Below are positions 44,679 through 57,300 of a stretch of 64,000 nucleotides of DNA, piece by piece. The stretch spans positions 56,372,660-56,436,659 of the forward strand of contig CM071933.1 in NCBI GenBank assembly GCA_016081115.2, in the 5' to 3' direction. Position numbers and translations under genes: made by a program. Below the pieces are notes generated by a model. That model searched no databases. It was not told the DNA's origin and saw only the letters and a list, made by a program, of their open reading frames with translations. Numbering within the stretch: position 1 is the first letter of the stretch; the number at the start of each line of letters is the position of its first letter. The DNA comes from Rehmannia glutinosa (taxonomy: Eukaryota > Streptophyta > Magnoliopsida > Lamiales > Orobanchaceae).

Positions 44679-45725
44679 ACAGACCTACTCATAATTGTGT
44701 ATATTCGAGTGGATAGGTATACAAAAGTCATGCAAATTTAGTGGAAAAATATTTTAACCCATAAAGACATGTCAAAATTAGGTGTATAAAGAGCAATTAA
44801 GAGTGTATTTGTCTAAGCTTATTTAAAAGACAGTCTTGTAAACTCCAACTAATATATATATTAGATGTTAGATCTTATTTTGAAAATAAGACGTTGTTGA
44901 AGTGTTTGAATAAAACAAGGTATTGAAGCTTGTTAAGTGAAAATTTTGTAATTAAAATGATCAAAATAAAAGACAATTGTAAAAAATAAATTCTTATTTT
45001 AAAAATAAGTTAGGAATCCCGCACCTTTTTAAAAATCAACTTATAAGCTCATAATATCTTATTTTGTTAACTTGTAATATATTTTTTGTTTAAAATAAAA
45101 TTACGAAATAGTACTTTTAGAAACTTATATGATCTTTCAAATATCAATCATCTTATAAAATGTTTGAAAAAGCTTATAATTAGCTTAGCCAGATAAACAT
45201 CTTCTCAAAACATCTTATAAACTCCTTATTGTTTTAAGAACTTGTAAGAAAATTTCAAAAAAAATTATCAAACGCTTTGAAAGAGCTTATGAGCTCTCTA
45301 ACATGATGTTTTGAAGAACTTATAAGCTGGTCAAACACCTCTAAATGTTTAGAAGACTTGGTTGGGGGCCGGGATGAATTATAATTTTTTCCTTGCTGTT
45401 GTTAACTAATTTTATTTTAGAACTTGCAAGATGATTTTTAGTAGACTTTAAGCATGAGTACTGCTCTGTAAAAGTTTTTTTTTATAAATAATATATAGTA
45501 TGTAACAAATACTGCTATACCACGTACTACTGCAAAAGTTACTCAATCAGAGACATGGCCTTTCTTATTTTTAAATAATATCAAGAGATACTTATAATAT
45601 GAACCGGTGACCTAAAAATCACTAGACTCCAAATTTGCAATCCCTTTTGTTTGATGTGGACATGGCCAAATCCGTGTGCATGCACGCCATTTTCACAAAT
45701 TATAAAAATTCTACAATTATTATAG
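44679..45725. other. Intergenic DNA, no gene
   Basis: About 1 kb of AT-rich sequence with repeated CTTATAA-type words (44810-45360), but no coding or terminal repeat signature. Confidence 0.6.
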
Positions 45726-46048
45726 CAGTGTTGTAAAAATTGGCTTAGACGTCACTACACTGAGGCAATATTTCCCAAATCATCGAAAAAAATCGTTACG
45801 GGCAAAAATCGGCCTAGGCGCCCGCTTAAGTAGGCGAGATTGCCTAGACGGCAAAAAATAGGCCTAGCCGCCTATCTAGGCAACTAGAAATCGGATCTAG
45901 GCGACCAAAAACTAGGAAATAATTCGGCCAAAAATATAAGTTTAAAAAAATAGTTATTTTTCCAGGCATGAGCATGTAGCCCAGGCGCCTGCCTAAGTGC
46001 TAGGCCTTGAGCTGCCGCTCGACTAGCGCTATAAATTTCTGCAACATT
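45726..46048. mobile_element. MITE-like element rich in CCTAGGCGCC
   Basis: The left AGTGTTGTAAAAATT and right AAATTTCTGCAACATT are imperfect inverted repeats. The inside holds many GGCCTAGGCG and TAGGCGACC words typical of a repeat seen in many plant genomes. ATTATA flanks both sides, but that is weak in AT-rich DNA. Confidence 0.4.
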
Positions 46049-46615
46049 CATTATAATATCAGTTTTCTTGTTATTGATCGATGTTATTAAGTATGTCGTA
46101 CATACTTTAATTTTCCAAAAAGAAATATGTCGTACATAAATATATATATATATATATAATAGCAGAAGTTTGGTACAAATATTTTCCCGCCCATTTTACT
46201 TCCTAACTTTGAATAATAATCTTGAACATTAATACCGATATTAATATATATGGATATAATATAGTCAAAGATTAGATACACAAATTACCATAACAATTAT
46301 TTATAGAAAATGTTAGTCATTAAGTAAATAGCCGAGTGATATTTAAAGTTAATATTTTATTATTCATTAATTAGGAAAAAGATTATGAATCGTATTCCAT
46401 ATTATTATTATATCAAAAGTTGCCAAATTTTAGATACATGGCTTATCAAAACAGTTTAATTATATGTTTTGTTCAAAAGTATTTTTAGCGACTTATTATT
46501 TATGTTAACTTTAGTATATTTTATACAAAATCCTCTCATATTATAATATTTCAATTGATTTAGAGAGACACTTCACCATTGTTGATTCTAAAGTCGAAGC
46601 ATAACCAAACAAATA
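46049..46615. other. AT-rich intergenic DNA
   Basis: No gene is seen. It contains a (TA)n tract at 46139-46158. Confidence 0.55.
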
Positions 46616-48191
46616 TGAAAATTAATTTTTAGATTTTGATGAATGCCATGTAAAACTTAGAATAGAAAGTTGGCACCCCATTTTTGTTGTAAATTGCATT
46701 GTAATAGATAGGGTGGTCGAAATTTGAGTTAAGTCAACTATGCTCGAACATGCAAGAAGACAACCGGAGACTAAAAGGAAGACTCATTTGTGAGACGGTG
46801 AGTGTGGCAAAGAAGAGAAGACAGGAACTCGATCAAGGTGCAACCGAGATGCACGGTGAGTGAAGTGTCGGTCAAGTCAACTCAAAGATAGCCAAGTCTC
46901 AAGTTGAAGTGGCGGATGAGTCATCCATGATTGGAAGTGACTCAAGTCACCTGTGAAAGTCAAGGAAATGCGTCAAGTCGAGATAATCGAAAGAGATCCG
47001 ATTTACGTAAGTCAAGAGAATTACTTAAACAAGTAATACTTCCATACTACCTTTCTTAAAGTGCTCGATCCCCAAAAGCGTGCAAAAGGAATAAACAATG
47101 GGAAGCACCGCACTGTGTCGAACTCGAAAAAGTCAAGAATCATTCATACGAGGAAATGTCAATTCCAAGGATCGCAACAAGACAAGCCAACGACCACAAG
47201 TGTCTTTTGAAAATTAGCCTATCTCTTCAACGGGCAAATTTTCAAAAGAACACTATAAAAGGTTGAGGAATCTATTTGAGAGAATGTTGGTTACCTTGAC
47301 AATCGAAAAACAAATACGAGCAAGAAAAGCAATATCAGAACCAAAAATATTCTCAAATCATTCAAGTTCAATCCTCAAGCCTACATTACGAAGGAAATCA
47401 ATCCAACACTTACCCGTGAAGGAAAGACGACTTCAATCGGTTGAAGAGGAAACATTTGAAGAATCAAGGGGTCTACATTCCACGGAGGATTGTAGAAAGG
47501 TTCAGGTCGAACGGTCTCAAGTTTTTGGAGGGCTTCGTGATCAAATCCAAGAAGCTTGAGCAAGTGGTACTGTAGTAGCAAGCGCAACTGCCTGTGAAGA
47601 AGCCGAGTCGCACGAGAAGCTTGGTTGTGTGTGACCAAGGCATCTCCAGATCGAGTCCCAAAGGATCAAGTCATTTGTGTGATCAAGACTTGCATCCGGG
47701 TGATTACCATTTTGTATCGATCAATACTTAGTGGATTCCTCCAAGAGTTGGAGAAGAGAGGATTAGAAGAATTACCCCATCTTCGAACCTCTATAAAAAT
47801 CTATTGTGTCATTTACATTTCAACACTTTAATTTCTCGCACATTACTTTAATATCTTTGATAAATTTGCTATCCAATTGATAATCAACAAAGTGGTAAAA
47901 CCAAGTATTAAAAGATACTTAAACAAAATTCAAGGGTGTTAAGTCTTCCAATGAAAACATTTCACAATCGAGTTAAGTCTTTAGTCGAATACCTGAGTTA
48001 TTCTATCACATCACGGCTCGAGTCAGTGCGTTGAGTGACTAACTTTGCTTTGATTAACTAACTTAGTTGTCCATCTAGGACTCATTGCAAGTATTAACTC
48101 GAACGCGTTTTAAAAGGACTAAATCGAAAAGTTGGTAAGGTTTATTCAACCCCCTTCTAAACCTTACACTCACACCCCCTTAGGACCTACA
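46616..48191 (+). repeat. 5' LTR of Copia-C
   Basis: About 1576 bp, aligned to 11767-13320. It ends CCTACA. The TATA box is at 47254-47260. The left terminus has drifted (TGAAAATTAATTTTTAG for TGTTGGGAAATTTATCG), so the start is approximate. Confidence 0.85.
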
Positions 48192-48193
48192 AG

Positions 48194-48211
48194 TGGTATC
48201 GGAGCGGTTGG
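48194..48211 (+). other. Primer binding site of Copia-C
   Basis: TGGTATCGGAGC follows the LTR by two bases and has one mismatch to the initiator Met-tRNA complement. Confidence 0.9.
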
Positions 48212-48318
48212 TTCATTGAGCCTTCCGCATCAGTTCTTGAACTAGATCTCCAAATTTTTCAAAGCTTGCTTTAGCACTTGATCTTTCAAAACTCTTTTAT
48301 TCAAAGAAAGTTATTATC

Positions 48319-50520
48319 ATGGAAGCAAATTTGACACGCATCCCTATGTTCACAATTAAGGAATTTGATGATTGGAAAATTCGTATGCGAGACTCATCTA
48401 TCAAAGATTACACGATGAAATGTGGATAGTGATAGAAGATGGCCACTCCAAATCTAAAAAAAGTGAACACGGTGCAAGGAGAGGCTGCGGCGAGAAGGAG
48501 AAGAGGATCTTTGCTCCCGGCACCGGCTATGGTTGAAAAACCAAGAGCTGAATGGACAAATGATGACAGGAAAAGATATAACTTGGACAACGTGGCCAAG
48601 GACATTCTTTACAAAACCCTGGACAAAGCCATGTTCAACAAAGTCAAATCATGCAAAACGGCAAAAGAAATCTGGGACAAGCTAACCTTGATTTGTGAAG
48701 GCTCAGAGCAAATCAAGGAAAATAAACTATCTGTTGCTGTACAAAAATTTGAAAATTTTAAGATGCTTGCGGGGAGAAACCTTGGATCAATGGATGCTCG
48801 GTTCATAGAAATTACTAATGAACTATCTACACTTGGAAAAGAGTATACATGAAATGTGTATGAAAATTCTAAGAAGTCTCGGAGTGGGAAATGAAAATCA
48901 TGGCCCCGAGACACTCCATGGACCTATCGAAAAACATCTAATCATGAGCTATTCTCGGATCTCAAAGCCTACGAATTTGCCGAGAAGAAAAGACCAAGAG
49001 GAGACATTTGTGCCCAAAACAATTTGCTTCTAATTGTTAAGGATGGCAAGAGAGCCGAGGTCAACGAAGTCATTGACCAAGAGGTGATAGCCCCGATGGT
49101 TAAAAGGTTTAACAAGTTCTTCAACAAGAATTACAAGGGAGGCAAAGGTGAATCCTCCAGAAGACACTCAGCTCCATCCAGGTCAAGGGAAGATAGGCCA
49201 ACCAAGAGAGCAGAGCATCAAAAAGCTGAATATCAAAGAGTTGACAATCCAAGGATGGAAAGAATCGATCAAAAAGTTGAAAATCTATCTTTGAACTGCA
49301 GCAACCAGGTCACTATGCCATTGATTTGCCCATATCATGTAGTCAACAAATACAGGAATGAAGAGGAAAGAAAAATCTTGAGAAAGAAGACAAGAGAAGA
49401 AAAAGGCAATGTTGGGCCGCAGAGATCACGAGACGATCAAGTCAAAAGACACAATGGAGACTCGGAGAGTAGTGAAGCGACTACTCAAGTGACTCGAAGA
49501 AGAAGCCTGATTTGTTTAATAGCCAAAGAACAAGACCAACGACGACCAAGAAGATGAGGTATACTCTAACTCATCACACTCGCATTCTAGTGACGATGAT
49601 GATTGTGACACACACACTTCATCACCCACTGATCTTTATGATTCATTAGGCAAAATGATGAAAGACTTTGAACACATTAAATCCTCACACACACTACTAA
49701 ATGAGGAGAACACCTACTAAAAGCAAAACTCACGGTGACTAAGGAGCCGAGTGCTCTAAGTCACATAGCCGATGAGAATAAAAGTCTAAAGGTGAAAATG
49801 CTAAGCTAATAAAGCAGAGATAGCTGCTATAGAAAAGATGGAGAATGACCTCAAAAATGTGATTGCCTCATTCACTAAGGCATCTAAATCCTTGGATGAT
49901 CTTATTATGAGTCAAAGAGAATGTGGAGATAAGACAAAGCTTAGGATTTAATTCCTCTGTGCTATGTCAAGCTCCAAAAGTGATTTTGGAAAAAGGATCT
50001 TCAAGTAATGAAGCATCTCAAAAATCCAAAACTCCAAATGGTGCACACACATTTATTCTAAAGCACAACCACAAGCAAATTGGCCTTGGTTATAAAGGAA
50101 AAGAAAAATACCGATTGAGTGTCTTTGAGAGGACGGTGAGAAGAAATCCGGTCGAGTTCCTCAAAGAAACTCCAAAGGAAGTACTCAGTAAAGAAGAAAC
50201 AGAGCTACCAAAAGCCCCTAAGTTCTATAAAAGAAACACATATGATGGGAATGGTAGAAAGTACCCAAGCCAAGCCGATTGGAATAATGTGAACTATCAA
50301 AGCCAAAGATCTATGGAATATAAGCCAAATGGCAAAGGCCTAAGACTAAAGAAAGGCCATTCCAAAGGCAAAAGAGCTATCATCAAACACACATATGCAC
50401 TCGGCACTATCCTCAAAGATATCACAACTACCCAAATAAAACAATTGCTAAAACACATACACAGCATACGGACAAAGAGACAATTTTGTATGAACCTAAA
50501 ACCCCAAGCAATTTGCTAAA
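48319..50520 (+). pseudogene. gag: Copia-C gag remnant
   Basis: It starts MEANLTRIPMFTIKEFDDWK at 48319. After a frame change, the UBN2 core is readable at 48439-48852: EWTNDDRKRYNLDNVAKDIL, CKTAKEIWDKLTLICEGSEQ, KENKLSVAVQKFENFKMLAG. The Lys-rich tail follows at 49024-49557. A CCHC knuckle is present at ~49295-49340 but split by a one-base difference, with CPYHVVNKYRNEEE after it. The linker to protease runs to 50520. The capsid core is better preserved than in Copia-A. Confidence 0.85.
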
Positions 50521-50639
50521 ATTAATTATGATTATGGCAATCGATAGATGGCAACCTCTTAGAGTCAAATTATTTGGCTATAGGTTGGTTGGATCATCTT
50601 ACAATACTAACCCCTCAGACCTGAGACAAATATGGGTAC

Positions 50640-51990
50640 CTAAAACCTAATTTCCTTGATTGCGGGTTCAAGGAGCAATCGAGTGCCAAGGAACTGGTAC
50701 ATGGATAGTGGTCATTCCCGGACACATGACAGAAACAAGAAAAATCTGTCAAAATTCAAGGAGGTTAGAGGTGCAAAAGTCATATTTGGAGGAAATGAAG
50801 CTCAGGATAAATAAGAGGCATTGGATCCATCAAGAAAAATGGATTAGAAATTACGGATGTTGCATATGTTGAAGGCCTCAATTTCAACTTACTAAGCATA
50901 AGTCAACTCTGTGACAAGGGCTATAATGTTGGATTCAATATGGGAGTGTGCCAAATCAAGAACATCGAATCTAATGAAGTAGTCTTTGCAAGGATGCGGG
51001 CAAAAGAACATGTATGTGGTAGATTGGTCAATCGCAACACCAAGCACTTGTCTGTAGCAAAAAGCACAAACAAAATGAAGTTGGTCCGTGGGCACAAGAA
51101 GTTTCGAGTCACCTAAACTTCAAAACAATTAACAAGCTTGCAAGGAGCAATCTTGTGGAAGGACTTCCAGACTCGATTATACAAGAAGGAAAGTGTATGT
51201 GATGCATGCCGGATAGGAAAACAGATCAAATCATCATTCAAAGAAAAGACATGTCCATCTTCAACAAGAATATTGACCGCTACATATGGATCTATTTGGT
51301 CCATTGAACCACTAGCATAAGTGGGAAGAAATACACCTTGGTGGTAGTAGATGACTACTCAAGATACACATGGACAATATTCATGTGTAAGAAGAAAGAA
51401 ACTCTGCAGTAAAACTAGCACACGGTGATGAAGAGAATCCAAAATGAGAAGAGTCAAACCATTATCAAAATAAGATCGTGGAGGAACCGAGTTTGTCAAT
51501 GGTATAATAACTCGATATTGTGTTGAAAATGGTATTGGTCATGAATTATCGAAGAAGGACTCGGCAAAGAAAATGGAGTTGCGAGAAAGAAGGAATAGGA
51601 CTCTCAAAGCAAAGCAAGGACCATGTTAGTCAAGCAAGGTCGCCTAAAAGATTTTGGGTCAAGCAATAAACACAAAGATGCTATACTCAAAATAGATGCA
51701 TGATAAACAGACAATAACCTAACAAAGACTCCTATGAGATTTGGACAGGAGAAAACCAAATGTTGGATACTTTAGAATATTTGGATGCAAATGCTTCATC
51801 CACAACAATGGCAAAGATAATTTAAAGGCTTTTGATGCTAAAGCCGATGAAGGTATCTTCTTAGGATACTCGATTGAAAGCAAAGCCTACAGAGTGCTCG
51901 ACAAGAGGACAATGGTTACGAAGAATCCATTCATGTGGTGTTTGATGAACCCAATGTAAATGGAGAAGACATTGAAGAGTCGGTGATAAG
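50640..51990 (+). pseudogene. Copia-C protease and integrase remnants
   Basis: Near 50700 the frame gives WYMDSGHSR, so the D-S-G protease triad is intact here. The pre-integrase segment and zinc finger follow (KESVCDACRIGKQIKSSF, 51180-51240), then the DDE core in pieces (VDDYSRYTWTIFMCKKK at 51342; the second D and the E regions at 51470-51620 are frameshifted). From 51741 comes KPNVGYFRIFGCKCFIHNNG and DAKADEGIFLGY. At several positions GCTGA in Copia-A is GCGA or GTCA here. Confidence 0.82.
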
Positions 51991-52149
51991 TTTGAATCAC
52001 CAACCATGCGAGAAGAGTCCCTATGTTGAATTTCAAGCTGGAATTATAAACCCGGATGAAGATGAGATAGTTGAGTCTCAAAGACACTGGGAAATATGCA
52101 TCTAAGTGATGATGAGAGAGCTGATCAAAAATAACACACCGCAAGATGA

Positions 52150-52975
52150 TTGAATCCACTAACTTACTCCAACGGATGTAAGATGGCCGAGAGACCATCC
52201 ACGAGAACTAATCATTGGAGATGTAAGAGAAGGTGTAAACACCAGATCCGAACCCAACAAGAAGCTATGTTCACTAGTTTCATCTCACAAATAGAGCCAA
52301 AAGACGTATCACAAGCATTGGATGACACACATTGGTTTCAAGCCATGCAAGAAGAGTGAATCAATTTGAAAGAAACAAAGTGTGGGAATTGGTTCAAAGA
52401 CCTACCCATCAAAATGTTATTGGCACTAAATGGGTGTTCGAAACAAGATGAATGAGGAAGGTTCGTGGTAAGAAACAAAGCAAGATTGGTAGCCAAAGGG
52501 TATTGCCAAGAAGAAGGAATAGATTTTGATGAAACTTTTGCTCCTGTGGCAAGATTGGAAGCCATAAGGATGTTTCTTGCCTATCTTTGCTCACAAGAAC
52601 TTCATTGAAAATCAAATGGATGTGAAGAGTGCATTCCTTAATGGGTTATTGGGGGAATAAGTATATGTTGAACAACCTCCAGGATTTGAGCAGAAGACTC
52701 TTGGAGATAAAGTATACAAACTCAAGAAAGCTTTATATGGATTGAAATAGGCACCAAAAGCATGGTATGATACATAATCACAATTCCCGATTGAGAACGG
52801 ATTTACAAGAGGCAAAGTGGATAGAACACTCTTGAGAATTCAAGATGGGAAGAGTATGATGCTTGTTCAAATATATGTGGATGACATAATCTTTGGATCC
52901 ACAAACAAAGAGTTGTGTGATAAATTCTCAAATCTTATGCAAAGCAAATTTGAAATGAGCATGATGGGAGAGTGA
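52150..52975 (+). pseudogene. Copia-C reverse transcriptase remnant
   Basis: Motifs in order: FISQIEPKDVSQALDDTHW, VIGTKWVF, FDETFAPVARLEAIR, QMDVKSAFLNGLLG, YKLKKALYGLK, and catalytic IYVDDIIFGST at 52868-52900. At least five frame changes or stops are present. TGA follows MMGE at 52971, at the same codon as in Copia-A. Confidence 0.87.
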
Positions 52976-53800
52976 CATTCTTCCTTGGACTCCAAGTAAA
53001 AAGCAAGTGAAGGATGGAACCTTCATAAGTCGGACAAAATATACCGAGATTTAATGAAGAAATTTGGCATGGAAGAGAAGTCTTCGTGAAAATACCAATG
53101 AATACATCGGTCCAAAATGGATATGGATGCGGATGGCAAGCAGCCTGTGGATAAAACAAGATATCTGAGCACTTATTGGATCATTGCTCTATCTCACAAC
53201 AAGCAAGGCGGACATCACCTTTCTTTGTAGGTGTATGTGCAAGATTTCAATCGCTCCAAAAGAAAGCCACATGACATTTAAAATGACCAAAAGAATCTTG
53301 AGATATTTGAAAGGAAGCGAGAAGTTGGCTTATGGTATCTTAAGGAAGGTGGATTCAAGCTAATTGGTTACTCGGACTCGACTATCTTTGGATGTAGAGT
53401 TGACAGGAAGAGTACCTCGGTACATGTCAAATGCTTGGAAATAGGCTAATTTCTGGTTTAGCAAGAAGCAAAATTCAATAGCTACCTCTGGTGAAGGCGA
53501 GAATACATAGTTGCGGGCGTTTGTTGTGCCCAAGTCTTATGGATGAGACAAAGTGAGAGACTATGAAGTTGAAGAAAAAAGAAATTCCAAGTAGGTGTGA
53601 TAACACAAGTGCAATTGCAATCACTCAAAATCCGTGTTGCACTCAAGAACAAAGCACATTGATGTCGATATCACTTCATAAGAGATCATGTTGAAAAGAA
53701 GGACATCACCTTGGAATATATCTCAACCGATAAGCGAAGAATGATATATTCAGAAAGCCATTATGTGAATCAATATTTGAAGAACTCAAGCATGAGTTAG
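52976..53800 (+). pseudogene. Copia-C RNase H remnant
   Basis: It is highly similar to 5397-6210. YSDSD, VDRKSTS, FWFSKKQ, CDNTSAIAI and RTKHIDV can be found across three frames. The disrupted string at 53368-53391 is the same as at 5780-5803. Confidence 0.82.
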
Positions 53801-54345
53801 GGTTAATTGAGCTGAGTTGACATTCAGAAGAGTCAAAGAAAAGAGATGAAACACGAAAAGATGAAAAAGGGTTGAACTCTTGAATCAGCTAAGTGAATCA
53901 GCCAACTGACAGCTGAGTACCTATGTGCAAAGAGAGAAGAGTTAAATCGGCTAAGGAATAAAGTGAGTCATTTATGAGCAAAGTGACAAAAACGCGATCG
54001 TTTTTACTAAGTGGGAATGTTTTTAAGAATGATGTCAAGATAATTATGACGTGTATAGTCAAAAGTTGCATACCAAGCTTTTGATTGGATATAAATGTTG
54101 CCACATTAAATGCAAGGTATTAAATGTTAATCGGCGTGCAAAATCTAAGCCGTTGATCTTGATCAAATTTCAAAAACCACCCGCACGTCCTTTCATAACC
54201 CATACATATACCGTTTCGTCCAACTTTCTCTTACTTTACCATAACTGTTCATCTCTCTCTCGAAAGCAAAGAAAGAAATTTTCTCTTAAAACCGTACAAA
54301 TCCTCAAGTTCATTTTCAAAGTTTCGTTCGGTAAACCATTGAGAA

Positions 54346-57300
54346 ATGGCATCTACTCATGATTTTGTCAAGTTGGGAAAGCAAATCCACACCGGGTCTC
54401 TTTTGTGGATTTCGACGGTATGATCAAACCGGGTCCGACGACACCTGCGTGAAGAAGATAGCAGAGAAGCCGGAAAAGTCTGGACTGAAACCATTTTTGA
54501 CGATGGAGTTTTCGATGACCTACGTGGAAGAGGTTGCACAATTTTACGTGAATCTTTGAAGTTCACGATGAGGGCATCAAGTCCTGTGTTCACGGAAAAG
54601 AGTTCACCATCACGCCGAGGATCCGGCGATCATCGCTCATTCTTGCGGAAGGAGTGCCGGAGATTTATGAAGCTGATGTTAACCTGGCTGCTGCTTGGAA
54701 GGAAGTAGCCAAGCCTGACTATGCTGCGAAGGTTGTCTACACAACTGAGAAGAAGCTGTTGAAGGAAGACTACCACATACTGCTGGATATTGTTGCCAAG
54801 TGCATTGATATCAAATGTGGAAGCTTTAATCGCTATCCAAAACTTAGCCGATCGTGATGGCTGCGATCATAGAAGAAAAGACGGAGAACTGGCCGAGTTT
54901 GTATAATGACGGACTCGCAAAATGTTGGGAATAAATCCTTCAAGAAGGATGGTTCGTTTGGAGGATCCCTAGGGTACGGCCTGGTGATTGGCCGGATGAT
55001 GGAAGTAAAAGGAGTCCCTCTTCGACATGGAAAGGCGTTCCATGTCAACAAGAAAATGTTCCGGTCTAACCTTTTCGGAGCACGAGCGAGCATATGCCAA
55101 GAGAGCGTCACGAGTGAGGAGAATCGGTGACCCTGAAGAAAGCAGATGTCTCCTCCTCTCTCCGGAAGAAGGTCGCCCCTTAGCGATTACAAAGAAGATC
55201 ACGCCCCGCAAAGAAAGAAAAAGAAAACAAAAGATGCACTGCCCCCCGCAGCCCGAGTCACACCGCCCTGCAGCCGGGAGAAGGAGCCTCAAATACCTTC
55301 TCCAGGTTATCAAGAAAAGGAGGACTAATAAGCCGAGACGGCTAGCTCTTGAGAAAAGACGGCAGAGGCCCCCGCCGCCCAAGACACGAAGAAACCATAT
55401 CCGAGCCAAAAATCCCCTCGGTAAGGATTAAAAGAAGAAGAATCTTCAAGCGTCCGAGCTTGAGAAACCGCTAAGTCACCACTTAGATGAAACAGATCAC
55501 GGAGACTACATCGGAGAAGTAGAGGCAAATCAAGACACAAGCATGTCATCAACGGCTAAGACAAGAAGCAATCGAGAAAGCAAACTCTCCTGTTGATAGG
55601 GTTGTATCCCCTCCCCGCAATGACGCCGAGGTGTGGAGCACCAAAGTTTGCTACCTTCAATCCCGAGAACGAGGGACAACATGGAGAAGATGACAAAGAT
55701 GATGATGATATAATGATCCTATCCCCACCATATCCGGACATCCAAAATCGTCGGCCGAGAGTGGAGGAAGTGGAAGCCGAGTCGATCCAGGGCAGATTCC
55801 AAAGACCAGAATTTATTGAAGAAGAAGACGAATGTTGAACTTTCTCGGATTGACCAATGTGGTCCAAATCGGATGGATGAAAAAGCGCACGAGATATCTT
55901 GCGGATCTTCAAAGACAAGGAGAAGCAAAGATCGCGAGAGGAAAGTCAAGCTCGTGAAAAGGCCGAGATTTGTCCCTTTCTTGGAACCACCGATCATACA
56001 CATCCTCATCTTGACATCCCTGCGGGAGTGATGAGGATCACGGACCTCCGCTCGCCGCTCTCTGAAGAATTGGAGATGCGGCAAGCCATGCGGGAATCCA
56101 GGGCCCTACATGAGCAACGATTATTGGAAGGACCAGGGAGTCTTCCACGTCACGGTGGAGATTAATCCGATAGGAGTGGTGCGCATATTGCAACAGATTG
56201 TTCTTTGCCACCACTTCCCGCTCACTCGAGAAAAAGAAGGTGTTAAGGGCTGGCGATGAACCGGGATTGTGGGGACCCCGGTCGAGCCTACCCCTAATGA
56301 AGGTTGTCTTACCACCTACCCCAACTTTGAATACTCAAAGGAACAATGAGTCGGAGAGACGAGTGACCCCAATCCAAGTCACTTCACCGGTGGTGTGCCG
56401 GTGAAGGGGAAACTCCCTCCACGCAGCACTAGGTCGGAGGTTGTTGCGGATAACTCGACAACGAATCTTGGAGGTGAAGTGGAGAAGGAACAACAAATGG
56501 ATACACAAAAATTGTCACGGCGAGGCTCCCAGGCGAGTTAAGACTATCTCGGTGAAGTGCCAATCGCTTCCAGGCCAATGAGCCAATGACGCGATGCGAT
56601 GCGGTCGAGGCACAAGAAGGAAGCGCCCGGGAGTTAACACTGGCAATGAAAGTGCAATCCATGGAGTTGACACTCCGGTGGATGCCACCTCGAAGTCCCC
56701 AAGACGGTGACCTTTCGTTGAAGGGACCGTCCATGCTAGCTGCAGATTGAGGCTGCGAAGGGGAGGAAGTGAAGGCCAACGGGAGGTTGAACTTCCGGGG
56801 TAAAGAAACGGAAGCATAGAACATCCCTCCTACTATCATTGATCCATCCGAAAAAAGGAGATAAGTGCTCTTCACGATTCCCAAGAAAATCCCGATGTAA
56901 CCTTTCCGGGATCCGAAGGTGAAGACGGCGAGTCATCCCCTATTGCCCATCCAAAAGACTCAGCTAAGGATGTTCTCCCAAGCACGAGTCAGTCCGACCT
57001 TAAGGCTACTCGCCAAACCTTTAATTTTGATGATGAGCCACCCTTGGAAATCTCATCATCGTCCGATGACGCTCGATATGGCCGAGGACCGACGGTCAAC
57101 TCATGTGGAAAAACCGGCTAAGGCCTAAGACCGACGGTTGTTAAGACAATTGAGGCTCGGCAAAAGTCGGGTCAACTCCACAACAGGACCACGGTGAAAT
57201 AGAGTCAATGCGCGCAGCTCCCAAGCTGCAGCAGGATCGACTCACAAGGGAACTTCACGAGCACTAGTTGTCATTAAGCGATTTCCGTTGCGTGATGATT

